Origin: Paracoccaceae bacterium | GTDB taxonomy: Bacteria > Pseudomonadota > Alphaproteobacteria > Rhodobacterales > Rhodobacteraceae | NCBI GenBank assembly: GCA_026419405.1 | Contig: JANZZL010000015.1 | Coordinates: 1-53,409, forward strand | Direction: 5' to 3' | DNA length: 53,409 bases | Shown here: positions 1 through 8,389 of the stretch, in pieces | Numbering within the stretch: the first letter of the stretch is position 1 | How the letters are laid out: every line of letters starts with the position of its first letter | Made by a program: the position numbers and the translations under genes | Notes under the pieces: generated by a model | Told to the model about the DNA's origin: nothing | Database searches by the model: none | Seen by the model: the letters and a program-made list of their open reading frames with translations, nothing else

Positions 1-1844
1 GCGGCGGGCGCGGGGTCCTGCGGGGCCTCGGGTTCCGCCGGGCCGTGCCCTGCGCCGAACGCGCCGAAGGCCTCGGTCTCGGCAAAGGGCTCGTGCGGTG
101 CCGCGTCGGCGGGACCCTCGTCGCCCGCGGTCTCGAACGGCATTTCCGCGAGGCCTGCGAAGGCGGGCGCGGCGGCAGTGGGCGCCTCGGCCGCCAGGCC
201 GGATCCGGGGGCAAGGCCTTCCGCCGTCAGGGGACCGAGCTCGGCCGGTTCGTCCTCGAACGTCTCCGCGAAGGCGGGCGCGGCGGCAGTGGGCGCCCCG
301 GCCGCCAGGCCGGATCCGGGAGCAGGGCCCTCCGCCGTCAGGGGACCGAGCTCGGCCGGTTCGTCCTCGAACCCCTCCGCGAAGGCGGACGCGGCGGCAG
401 TGGGCACCTCGGCCGCCAGGCCGGATCCGGGAGCAGGGCCCTCCGCCGTCAGGGGATCGAGCTCGGCCGGTTCGTCCTCGAACCCCTCCGCGAAGGCGGG
501 CGCGGCCGGGCCCTCTGCCCCGAAGGCCGGGGTCGGCGCGGCGTCGGCTGCCTCTGGGGGCATCTCCCGGCCGAAGTCCCACGCGGTGCCGGCCGGGGCT
601 CTGGCCTCTGCCGGCCAGGCCACGGCGGCATCCTCGTCGGCCGCCATCCCGGCCTGCCGCCCGGACGCGTCCTCGCCCCGCCCGAAATCCACATGCACCA
701 CCGCGGCGCCGTCCCGCGCGGCAGCGGGCGCGCCCGTGTCCGAGGCCGCCTCGCGGCCGGCGTCGCCGGCATCCCGGGCGAAGCCGGGCAGATCGAGCGC
801 TTCGCCACCGAGGCCCGCGCGCAGCTTCTCGACGATCTCGGCCCGGGCCGAGGCGTCGAGCCGCGCCGGCCGCGGCGTGCCCGAGGCCGGCCGCACCGGC
901 CGCACCGGCACCGGCCCGGCGGCGAAGTCGTCGGTCCGCTGGCCGGGTTCGAGCACATAGGGGCTGCGCTGCGCCTGCTGCGCCATCCGCTCGGACTGCT
1001 CGGCGCGGATGTCCGTCGCGCGGCGGGCCTGCACCACGCCCCGGCCCTGATCCTGGTTCTGCCCCTCGACCTCGTAGCGCCGCAGCAGCGCCAGGCGCTG
1101 CTCGTAGATCGCCTCGAACCGCTCCGCCAGCGCATCCAGCAGCGCCTCGGCGCCGCTTTCGGCCCAGAGCCGGGATTCGATCCCTTGGGCCAGTTCCGCC
1201 TTCGCCTGGACGGCATCATGCGTGGCCACGAACACGTGCCGCGCGAAGAGGTCGCCCGTCTCGCGGGCAAGCCGGCGGCTGACCTTCTGGCGGTCGGTCT
1301 CGGTCAGGAGCTTGTCGGCCCGGGTCACGACCAGCAGGCTGTTCCGCCGCAGCCGCTCGGGCAGCGAGAGCCAGGCACTGCGCTCGGTCTCGCGCCAGGC
1401 CTGGGTGGCCGAGCTGCACCAGAGCACCATGTTCGACTGGCCCGCGACATAGCGCCAGGACTCCACCGCAAGGTTGGGGTCGGAGATGCCGGGGGTGTCG
1501 ATGATGTCGCAGTGCTCCAGGATCTCGGCGGTCGCGTGGATGCGGATGAAGCGCGCGTCGATCGGCACCTTGCGGATCTCGGCCAGGTCCAGCGGATGCG
1601 CGCCCCCGTCGGCATCGACCCAGTGCGCGCTGCGCTCGCCGTGGCTGAGCCACACGGGCGGCAGTTCGGTCGCGGTGGCGCGGGTGGGCAGCAGGTCCTC
1701 CTCGATGAGGAAGTTCATCAGCGTGGACTTGCCCGCGCTGAATTCGCCCATCAGGGCCACGATCGGGCGCCGCTCCGCCCAGGCCTTCAGCCGGTTGTAC
1801 TTGGGCATCGACACCCGGCGCGGTTGCGTCCCGTCGTAGCTCAT
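1..1844 (-). CDS. Dynamin-like GTPase with repetitive acidic C-terminal tail (partial, runs off left edge)
   Basis: Minus-strand frame open from the ATG at 1842-1844 to the window edge, giving at least 614 residues. GTPase motifs are clear: P-loop GEFSAGKST (residues 33-41), G3 DTPG (116-119) and G4 TRAD (174-177), as in bacterial dynamin-family proteins. Beyond about residue 300 the protein becomes Ala/Pro/Glu-rich and low complexity, with three 37-residue tandem repeats near the visible end. An SD-like GAGGAG lies just upstream of the ATG. The gene starts 10 bases after the stop of a second dynamin-like GTPase, so the two are probably co-transcribed and may act as a heteromeric membrane-remodelling pair, as known for tandem bacterial dynamins. 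The C-terminus and any membrane-binding segment lie outside the window. The family call is firm; the function is inferred. Confidence 0.85.
   Translation of the reverse strand, partial: MSYDGTQPRRVSMPKYNRLKAWAERRPIVALMGEFSAGKSTLMNFLIEEDLLPTRATATELPPVWLSHGERSAHWVDADGGAHPLDLAEIRKVPIDARFIRIHATAEILEHCDIIDTPGISDPNLAVESWRYVAGQSNMVLWCSSATQAWRETERSAWLSLPERLRRNSLLVVTRADKLLTETDRQKVSRRLARETGDLFARHVFVATHDAVQAKAELAQGIESRLWAESGAEALLDALAERFEAIYEQRLALLRRYEVEGQNQDQGRGVVQARRATDIRAEQSERMAQQAQRSPYVLEPGQRTDDFAAGPVPVRPVRPASGTPRPARLDASARAEIVEKLRAGLGGEALDLPGFARDAGDAGREAASDTGAPAAARDGAAVVHVDFGRGEDASGRQAGMAADEDAAVAWPAEARAPAGTAWDFGREMPPEAADAAPTPAFGAEGPAAPAFAEGFEDEPAELDPLTAEGPAPGSGLAAEVPTAAASAFAEGFEDEPAELGPLTAEGPAPGSGLAAGAPTAAAPAFAETFEDEPAELGPLTAEGLAPGSGLAAEAPTAAAPAFAGLAEMPFETAGDEGPADAAPHEPFAETEAFGAFGAGHGPAEPEAPQDPAPA
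159..491. repeat. Three 111-bp tandem direct repeats inside the dynamin-like gene
   Basis: Near-identical copies occupy 159-269, 270-380 and 381-491, with about 15 bases of a fourth at 492-506. The period is 111 bp, exactly 37 codons, so copy-number change keeps the frame. Each encoded unit is acidic and contains the string AFAE-F-EDEPAEL followed by a Pro/Ala/Gly stretch. Confidence 0.9.
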
Positions 1845-1854
1845 GGCCGTCTCC

Positions 1855-3993
1855 TCAGTTCCGCGCCGCCTTCGGGGCCTCTTCCTCGCCGCCGAGCGCC
1901 TCGAGTGCCGCCTGGAGGACGGCCGCCTTCTCGATCCGTTCGCGTTCGCCGACGGCCGCGCTCAACCGCTCGCTGTCCACCGTTCCGGCCCTGGCGATCT
2001 CGACCAGCGCCTCGCTGTGGTCGTCGAGGAACTCCGAGAGCGCCATGCGCAGCGCCTCGTTCACCGCGGTGACCTGCTGCTCCTCGATCTCCTTGACGAT
2101 GGCGGCGGTCTCCGCCGCGATCAGCGCGCGGTACTCGCCCGCGAAGGCCTCCGCGCCGCGCCGGGCGCGCAGCCAGCGCTTCCACCAGCTCGCCTGAAGG
2201 TCCACGACGATCGTCTTGCCGATCGCCACCGGCGGCGGCACGGCGGGCGCGAGCGGCGCCTCGAGCTTCAGGTCGGCGGCGGGTTCGCCCAGCAGGTCCT
2301 TGTAGACCCCGAGCACCTCGCGCGCGGCCCGCGAGAGCACCGATTGCGCCAGCGCGCGCGTGGCGCGGGCGAAGTTGAGGTAGGCCACCCTGAGCTGCAT
2401 CCTCAGCCGCATCGGGTCGCATTCCCACTGCCCTTCCGGCCCGTAGATCTGGATGTGCTGGATCATCGCCGCGACGGTGCTGTCCACGAAGGCCTCGTTC
2501 GCCGCCTTCATCCGGTTCTTGAGGTCGGTCAGGATCGCGTTCGTCTCGCGGTCGAGCTCGGCCTGGAGCGTGCGGCTCAGTGTCTGGGTGCGCGCCTTGA
2601 CCTCGTTCGCCGTCATCAGCACCGTGGCGCGCCCGTCGAACTGGACGCTGCCCGCCATGTTCGCGGCGAGCGACTGCGCCACGATGTTCTTGAGCTGCTT
2701 GCGCGCCTTCTCGAGCACGCGCGCCGCGGCGCCTTCGGCGACGCGCACGCCGATCGCATCGATCAGCGTCGGGATGCCCGACAGCTTCCAGGCGTAGGAG
2801 ACGGGGTCGTCGGTCCGGTCGATGTTGGCGGCCTGGGCCCAGTCGAACAGCGTCTCGATGCTGGCCCGCGACATCTCGTCGAGCCGGTTGGTGAGGGCGG
2901 CCTCGGCCCACTTGGCGCTGCCGAACACGATGTCGGCGGTGCCGCCGACCCCGTGGCGCGTCAGCGTGCTGATCAGCGATTCGTGGATCTCGGCGACCTG
3001 GGTCGAGGGTTGCTCCAGCTCGTCGATCCGGTTGACGAAGATCACGACCTGGCGCTTCTCCAGCGTCGAGAGCAGCCGGATCAGCGCGAGGTCCACCGTG
3101 TTCAGCGCCTGGTTGGCGCTCAGCACCACCACGCAGAGCTCGGTGTTGCGCACCACGCGCAGCGTGATCTGCTCGCGCATCAGGAAGGGGTCGTTCACGC
3201 CGGGCGTGTCCTGAAGCGAGAGCGCCGTGGGATATTGCGGCAGGTCGATGTAGAGATCGGCCGAGCGCGTCAGGTCGGCGAAACGGCCCTGCTTGTTGGC
3301 CTGCACATCCGGATCGTCGGGGTCCCCGAGGCAGACGTACCGCTCGATCAGCGGGGTATCGAGGTAGTCGTAGCTGTGGCGCTGGCCGAGGAGCAGCTCG
3401 AAGTTGCGCCCCAGCCGCTCCTGCGACTTCCGGCGCACCTCGAGGATCTGCCGCTCGATCTCGCGCAGCTCCTCCGCCGCGCCGGCGCGGCCGGCCATCT
3501 CGCCCAGCCGGCCGCCGCCGCGCACCAGCCTGTCCCATTCGCCGCGGTCGAAGAAGCGGAACTCGGCGCGCGTATTCTTCGGCGCCACCTTGTTGAGGTG
3601 CAGCGTCGTGACGACCGAGGTCCAGGGGTTCACGTCCGACGGCAGCAGTCCCGGCGCCCCGGCCAGCACGTTGATGAGCGAGGTCTTGCCCGCCTTGACC
3701 TGGCCGACGACGGTGACGATCGCCGAGAAGTCGCTGAGCTGCGACTCGATCACCTGAAGCCGGCGCGCCGAGCGCTCGTCGAGCGCCCCGCCGATCTTCT
3801 CCATCAGGCTGCGCAGCTCGGCGAATTCGGCCGCGATCCCCGCCATCGCCTCGGTGCCGAGCCGCAGGAGCGGGCTGTCGGAGGGTTTCACTCCGACCCG
3901 CGAAGGCCCGGGCTGGAACTCCGCACCCATGGCCTGCCCGGCGTCGCCGCCGGCCGCAGCCGAACCGATCGTGTCGTCGTGATCTTCACTCAT
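1855..3993 (-). CDS. Dynamin-like GTPase (712 aa)
   Basis: Large GTPase with P-loop GQVKAGKTS (residues 97-105), G3 DTPG (262-265) and G4 NRID (321-324), followed by a long helical region. This is the layout of bacterial dynamin-like proteins, which bind and remodel membranes or tether membrane-associated complexes. No clear transmembrane hairpin is seen, but a Trp/Arg-rich amphipathic patch (SWWKRWLRARRG) about 110 residues before the C-terminus could contact membrane. It is the middle gene of a minus-strand operon: the preceding small gene ends 12 bases upstream and the next dynamin-like gene starts 10 bases downstream. The start ATG at 3991-3993 is followed by an acidic Gly/Ala-rich leader. 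The substrate membrane and partner are unknown. Confidence 0.88.
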   Translation of the reverse strand: MSEDHDDTIGSAAAGGDAGQAMGAEFQPGPSRVGVKPSDSPLLRLGTEAMAGIAAEFAELRSLMEKIGGALDERSARRLQVIESQLSDFSAIVTVVGQVKAGKTSLINVLAGAPGLLPSDVNPWTSVVTTLHLNKVAPKNTRAEFRFFDRGEWDRLVRGGGRLGEMAGRAGAAEELREIERQILEVRRKSQERLGRNFELLLGQRHSYDYLDTPLIERYVCLGDPDDPDVQANKQGRFADLTRSADLYIDLPQYPTALSLQDTPGVNDPFLMREQITLRVVRNTELCVVVLSANQALNTVDLALIRLLSTLEKRQVVIFVNRIDELEQPSTQVAEIHESLISTLTRHGVGGTADIVFGSAKWAEAALTNRLDEMSRASIETLFDWAQAANIDRTDDPVSYAWKLSGIPTLIDAIGVRVAEGAAARVLEKARKQLKNIVAQSLAANMAGSVQFDGRATVLMTANEVKARTQTLSRTLQAELDRETNAILTDLKNRMKAANEAFVDSTVAAMIQHIQIYGPEGQWECDPMRLRMQLRVAYLNFARATRALAQSVLSRAAREVLGVYKDLLGEPAADLKLEAPLAPAVPPPVAIGKTIVVDLQASWWKRWLRARRGAEAFAGEYRALIAAETAAIVKEIEEQQVTAVNEALRMALSEFLDDHSEALVEIARAGTVDSERLSAAVGERERIEKAAVLQAALEALGGEEEAPKAARN

Positions 3994-4005
3994 CCTCGTG
4001 TCACC

Positions 4006-4470
4006 TCACCCAGCCGGCCGCCGCAGGTCGCCCGACGCGCCCGCGCCGCCCGCGCGCCCCGTGTCCATCATCGCCCCGCCGCCGGCGCCGCCGCCCGATT
4101 CGAACGAGGCCGCGATCTCGGCCAGCATCCGTGTCACGCCCAGCGCCGCCAGCGTCAGCCTGAGCCCCTGCTCGTCCATCCGGTCCTCGCTGCCGAGCGG
4201 CTCGACCAGCACCGCAAAGCGCCGGAAGCCGTGCTCCTGCCGGAGGTCGACCAGCGTGAAATGCTCGCGCTGGCGCAACGTCTCCTCGCGGCCGCGGGTC
4301 CAGCGCCGGTCGGCGATCAGCGTCTCGCCAAGCTCCTCGTGCTCGATCAGCAGGCAGGTGCCGCGGCCCTCGCACAGGCCGGCAAGATCGCGGAGCGCGC
4401 GCGACAGCGGGCTCGACGCGACCGAGATCGCACGCTCGATCGACTCGATGCAGGCGTCCGATCCCTCCAC
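4006..4470 (-). CDS. Hypothetical protein, first gene of the dynamin operon
   Basis: A 154-residue protein with a GTG start (4468-4470) preceded by AGGGAG at a suitable distance. I do not recognise a family. The body looks like an alpha/beta fold: a helix-rich N-terminus (about residues 8-35), then alternating strands such as TCLLIEHEEL and FTLVDLRQEHGFRRFAVLVEPL, then a Gly/Ala-rich flexible tail. No signal peptide or membrane segment is seen. It precedes the two dynamin-like GTPase genes with only 12 bases to the next start, so it is likely an accessory, adaptor or regulator of that pair. The close spacing and SD favour a real gene. Confidence 0.65.
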   Translation of the reverse strand: MEGSDACIESIERAISVASSPLSRALRDLAGLCEGRGTCLLIEHEELGETLIADRRWTRGREETLRQREHFTLVDLRQEHGFRRFAVLVEPLGSEDRMDEQGLRLTLAALGVTRMLAEIAASFESGGGAGGGAMMDTGRAGGAGASGDLRRPAG

Positions 4471-4800
4471 CGTGCCGTTCTCCCTGCTTGCGGGCAGCCG
4501 CGCCGCCCCGGTTCCAGTCCATTTCCGGCGCCGTCACCCCTGCCGACCGGCGGCTGCGCGATGCGCAGCCGATTCCCGCGGGAAGGCGCCTCCAGAGTGA
4601 CGCATATGGTCCGAACCGCGCAGTTCTTTGTTTGGAATCGAGCGCAAATGAGGCAATCCGGCCCGGAAAATCAATCGGCGCGTAAACAACAGGCGGGAAA
4701 ACCGCCGATCTCCGAACCGGCACGGCACAAGGGCTCGTGGCCGAGGCATCCCAGACGACAAGGGATGCCGTCGCTGCCGGCGCGACGCCGGCGGGGCGCC
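4471..4800. other. Intergenic region between meaB and the dynamin operon
   Basis: About 330 bases without a supported gene. The stretch around 4600-4700 is clearly more AT-rich than its surroundings and probably holds the promoter for the minus-strand dynamin operon. The meaB-proximal part contains inverted repeats (see 4745-4769), plus a small GGCGG-GAAAA-CCGCC hairpin at 4692-4706. Confidence 0.5.
4745..4769 (-). terminator. Candidate hairpin terminator downstream of meaB
   Basis: Perfect 8-bp inverted repeat GGCATCCC / GGGATGCC with a 9-base loop, about 32 bases past the meaB stop. A second hairpin (4692-4706) followed on the minus strand by TGTTGTTTA lies a little further on. There is no long U-tract, so the assignment is tentative. 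Confidence 0.35.
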
Positions 4801-5802
4801 TCAGCCGCCGGCCCGGTTCCTCGCCGCGTCGAAGGCCGCCAGAAGTTCGGCCGCCGCCTCGCCGGGCGCGATCGCACCGCGCCCGACGGCCGCGCGCAGA
4901 TCCGCGCGTCGGGCGGCCAGGGCCGGGTCGGCGGCCAGCCGCTCCAGCAGGCCGCGCCGCACCTCGGCGTCGAACCAGCCCTCGGCCTGGGCGCGGCGGC
5001 GCGCCTCCCAGTGGCTGCCCGCCCGCCGCCAGGCGGCGAGCCTCTGCAGCGCCTCCCAGGCCTCGGCAAGACCGGTGCGGTCGTGCGCCGAGACGAGCAT
5101 CGCGCGCGGAAAGCCCTCCGGGTCCTGCGGCCGGCGCCGGAGCAGCCTGAGCGCGCCCGCATAGTCCGCGCAGGTGCGCTGCGCCGCCGCGGCAAGCTCG
5201 CCATCGGCCTTGGTGACGAGGATCAGGTCGGCGATCTCCATGATCCCGCGCTTGACGCCCTGCAGCTCGTCGCCGCCCGCCGGGGCGATCAGCAGCACGA
5301 AGAGGTCGGTCATCTCGGCGGCCAGCGTCTCCGACTGGCCGACCCCGACTGTCTCGACCAGCACCACGTCGAAGCCCGCGGCCTCGCAGACGGCCAGCGC
5401 CTCGCGCGTGCGCCGGGCCACGCCGCCCAGTTCGCTCTGCGAGGGCGAGGGCCGGATGTAGGCGCCGGGGGCGCGCGCGAGCCGCTCCATCCGCGTCTTG
5501 TCGCCAAGGATCGAGCCGCCCGAGCGCGACGACGAGGGGTCCACCGCCAGCACGGCGACCTTCAGGCCCTGCTCCGTCAGCATCAGCCCGACGGCCTCGA
5601 TGAAGCTCGACTTGCCCACCCCCGGCGCGCCCGAGAGGCCGATGCGCAGCGCCTGCCGGCCGGCACCGGCGAGCCTGCCGAGCAGCGCCCGGGCCGCCTG
5701 CCGGTGATCGGGCCGCGCGCTTTCGACCAGCGTGATCGCGCGGGACAGCGCCCGGCGGTCGCCGGCCAGCACGGCTTCGGCAAGTGCATCGGTCTCGGCC
5801 AT
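4801..5802 (-). CDS. meaB: MeaB/ArgK-type G3E GTPase, methylmalonyl-CoA mutase chaperone
   Basis: 333 residues, the usual MeaB length. Walker A GAPGVGKS (58-65) is followed by AVLAVDPSSSRSGGSILGDKTRM and ETVGVGQSE, hallmark strings of the MeaB/ArgK family. These GTPases load or protect adenosylcobalamin on methylmalonyl-CoA mutase or a related acyl-CoA mutase. No mutase gene is in the window, so it acts here as a stand-alone locus. It is divergent from hrpB with about 130 bases between the starts. The ATG at 5800-5802 begins MAETDALAEAV, a normal family N-terminus. Confidence 0.93.
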   Translation of the reverse strand: MAETDALAEAVLAGDRRALSRAITLVESARPDHRQAARALLGRLAGAGRQALRIGLSGAPGVGKSSFIEAVGLMLTEQGLKVAVLAVDPSSSRSGGSILGDKTRMERLARAPGAYIRPSPSQSELGGVARRTREALAVCEAAGFDVVLVETVGVGQSETLAAEMTDLFVLLIAPAGGDELQGVKRGIMEIADLILVTKADGELAAAAQRTCADYAGALRLLRRRPQDPEGFPRAMLVSAHDRTGLAEAWEALQRLAAWRRAGSHWEARRRAQAEGWFDAEVRRGLLERLAADPALAARRADLRAAVGRGAIAPGEAAAELLAAFDAARNRAGG

Positions 5803-5932
5803 CGCGTCCGGCCCTGGCTCGGCCCGCGCGCCCGCCGCGCGGCCCCGCCTTCATGCCCGGGCGCGTCGCGCGCTGTCCAGCCCCGGCGCCCGCCTCTGGC
5901 CAGTGGCCGGGGATGCCGCCATAAGGCGCGCC

Positions 5933-8389
5933 ATGACGCCGCTTCCGATCGAGGCCGCCCTGCCGGAGCTTCTCGGCGCGCTCCGCGCCGCGGGCCGCGC
6001 CGTGCTGCAGGCCCCGCCGGGCGCGGGCAAGACGACGCGGGTGCCGCTTGCGCTTCTCGAGGCCGGACTCGCGCCGGGGCGCATCGTGATGCTGGAACCC
6101 CGCCGCCTCGCCGCCCGCGCCGCGGCCGAGCGCATGGCCGAGATGCTGGGCGAGGCCGCGGGCGGCACCGTCGGCTACCGCATCCGCGGCGAGACGCGCA
6201 GCTCGGCCGCCACTCGCATCGAGGTGGTGACCGAGGGCATCCTGACCCGCATGCTCCAGTCCGACCCGGCGCTCGAGGGCGTTGGCGCCGTGCTCTTCGA
6301 CGAGTTCCACGAACGCTCCCTCCATGCCGACCTCGGCCTGGCGCTCGCCTGGGAGGCGCGCCAGGCGCTGCGGCCCGATCTGCTGCTGCTGGTCATGTCG
6401 GCAACCCTCGACGCCGCGCCGGTCGCCGCGCTGCTCGATGCCGCGCCCGTGGTCACGGCCGAGGGCCGGGCCTTCCCGGTCGAGACGCGCTGGCTCGGCC
6501 GGCCGGTCGGCGAGATGCGCTTCGAGGCCGCGCTGGCCGGCCAGATCGCCGCCGCCTGGGAGGAGACCGAGGGCGGCATCCTCGCCTTCCTGCCCGGCGA
6601 GGGCGAGATCCGCCGGGTCGAGGCGATCCTGCGGGAACGCCTGCCGCCCGAGGCGCGCATCCGCCCGCTCTTCGGCGCGATGGACTTCGCCGCCCAGCGC
6701 GCCGCCGTCCTGCCCGAGCGCGAGGGCCGCAAGGTCGTGCTCGCCACCGCCATCGCCGAGACCTCGCTGACCATCGAGGACATCCGCGTGGTGGTGGATG
6801 GCGGCCTCGCCCGCCGGGCACGCTTCGACCCCGGCTCGGGCATGACGCGGCTGGTCACCGAGCGGGTCAGCCGCGCCGAGGCCGACCAGCGCCGCGGCCG
6901 GGCCGGCCGGGTCGCGCCCGGCGTCTGCTACCGGCTGTGGACCCGCGGCGAGGAAGGCGCGCTGCCGCCCTTCCCCCCGGCCGAGATCGAGGCGGCCGAC
7001 CTCGCCGGCCTGGCGCTGGAACTGGCGCTCTGGGGCACGCCCGGGGGCGAGGGCCTTGCGTTCCTCACGCGCCCCGGCCCGGCCGCGCTGGCCGAGGCGC
7101 GGGCACTGCTCGCCGGGCTCGGGGCGATCGGGGCCGACGGGCGCATCACCGACCACGGCCGCGCGCTCGCCGCGCTGCCGCTGCACCCCCGGCTGGGCCA
7201 CATGCTGCTGCGGGCCGGGCGGCCCGCGGCCCAGCTCGCCGCGCTCCTGGCCGAGCGCGACCCGCTGCGCGGCGCGCCGGTCGATCTCGCGCTCCGGCTC
7301 GCGGCGGTGGCCGATCCGCGCCGCTTCGAGGCCGCGCACCCCTGGCCGGTCCACCGCGGGGCGGTGGAGCGCATCCGCGCCGAGGCGCGGCGGCTCGAAC
7401 GGCTCGCCCCCGCGGCGGTCGAGCCGCTGTCGCCCGGCGCGATGGCCTCGCTCGCCTACCCCGACCGGATCGGGCTGCACCGCCCCGGCGAGGCGCCCCG
7501 GTATCTGCTCTCGGGCGGCAAGGGCGCGGTCATGCCCGAGGGCGACGCGCTGGCCGGCGCCGAGCTGATCGTGGCGACCGACCTCGACGGCGACCCGCGC
7601 GAGGCGCGCATCCGCCAGGCCGCGGCGCTCTCCGAGGCCGAGTTGCGCCGGCTTCACGGCGACCGCATCGAGCTCGCGGACGTCTGCGCCTGGTCGCGGC
7701 GCGAGAACCGGGTGCTCGCCCGCCGGCAGGAGCGGCTCGGCGCGCTGGTGCTCGACGACCGGCCCTGGCCGGACGCGCCCGCCGCCGCGCGCGCCGCCGC
7801 CGCGGCCGAGGGGGTGCGGGCGCTCGGGCTCCAGGCGCTCGGCTGGACCGAGGCGGCCGCGCGGCTGCGGGCGCGCGTCGCCCTGCTGCGCGCCGCGGGC
7901 GAGGAGCTGCCCGACCTCTCGGACGCGGCGTTGCTCGAAAGGCTCGAGGACTGGCTGCTGCCCCACCTCGGCCAGGTGCGCACCGAGGCCAACCTCCGCG
8001 CGCTCGACCCGCTTCCCGCGCTCGCGCAGCTCCTCGGGCCGGCGGCGCTTGCCCGCATCGACCGCCTCGCCCCGGCGGAGTTCGAGACGCCGCTCGGGCG
8101 GCGCGTGCCGATCGACTACGCCGCCGGGGCCCCCGGCATCGCGGTGCGGCTCCAGGAGATGTTCGGCGTCACCCGGCACCCCTGCGTCGGGCCGCGGCAG
8201 ACGCCGCTCAGGGTGACGCTGCTCTCGCCGGCCGGCCGCCCGGTGCAGACCACGACCGACCTGCCGGGGTTCTGGGCAAGCTCCTACGCCGAGGTGCGCA
8301 AGGAGATGCGCGGCCGCTATCCCAGGCACCCCTGGCCCGACGACCCCACGCAGGCGGCCCCCACCCTGCGCGCGAAGCCGCGCGGCTGA
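5933..8389 (+). CDS. hrpB: ATP-dependent helicase HrpB
   Basis: 818 residues, typical for HrpB. Walker A APPGAGKTT (27-35), motif II DEFH (123-126, within LFDEFHERS) and motif III MSATLD are followed by the C-terminal helicase lobe (ATAIAETSLTIEDI, then RRGRAGRVAPGVCYRLW) and the HrpB-specific C-terminal domain ending in SYAEVRKEMRGRYPRHPWPDDP. HrpB is a DExH-box superfamily 2 helicase of unsettled cellular role. I chose the ATG at 5933 because the conserved N-terminus MTPLPIEAALPEL starts there; the frame is open further upstream but would run into the divergent meaB. Confidence 0.95.
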   Translation: MTPLPIEAALPELLGALRAAGRAVLQAPPGAGKTTRVPLALLEAGLAPGRIVMLEPRRLAARAAAERMAEMLGEAAGGTVGYRIRGETRSSAATRIEVVTEGILTRMLQSDPALEGVGAVLFDEFHERSLHADLGLALAWEARQALRPDLLLLVMSATLDAAPVAALLDAAPVVTAEGRAFPVETRWLGRPVGEMRFEAALAGQIAAAWEETEGGILAFLPGEGEIRRVEAILRERLPPEARIRPLFGAMDFAAQRAAVLPEREGRKVVLATAIAETSLTIEDIRVVVDGGLARRARFDPGSGMTRLVTERVSRAEADQRRGRAGRVAPGVCYRLWTRGEEGALPPFPPAEIEAADLAGLALELALWGTPGGEGLAFLTRPGPAALAEARALLAGLGAIGADGRITDHGRALAALPLHPRLGHMLLRAGRPAAQLAALLAERDPLRGAPVDLALRLAAVADPRRFEAAHPWPVHRGAVERIRAEARRLERLAPAAVEPLSPGAMASLAYPDRIGLHRPGEAPRYLLSGGKGAVMPEGDALAGAELIVATDLDGDPREARIRQAAALSEAELRRLHGDRIELADVCAWSRRENRVLARRQERLGALVLDDRPWPDAPAAARAAAAAEGVRALGLQALGWTEAAARLRARVALLRAAGEELPDLSDAALLERLEDWLLPHLGQVRTEANLRALDPLPALAQLLGPAALARIDRLAPAEFETPLGRRVPIDYAAGAPGIAVRLQEMFGVTRHPCVGPRQTPLRVTLLSPAGRPVQTTTDLPGFWASSYAEVRKEMRGRYPRHPWPDDPTQAAPTLRAKPRG

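Noticed and set aside
4001-8329. Long minus-strand open frame of over 1400 codons
   Set aside because: Lies opposite hrpB and in a shifted frame across meaB; no recognisable domain, low complexity.
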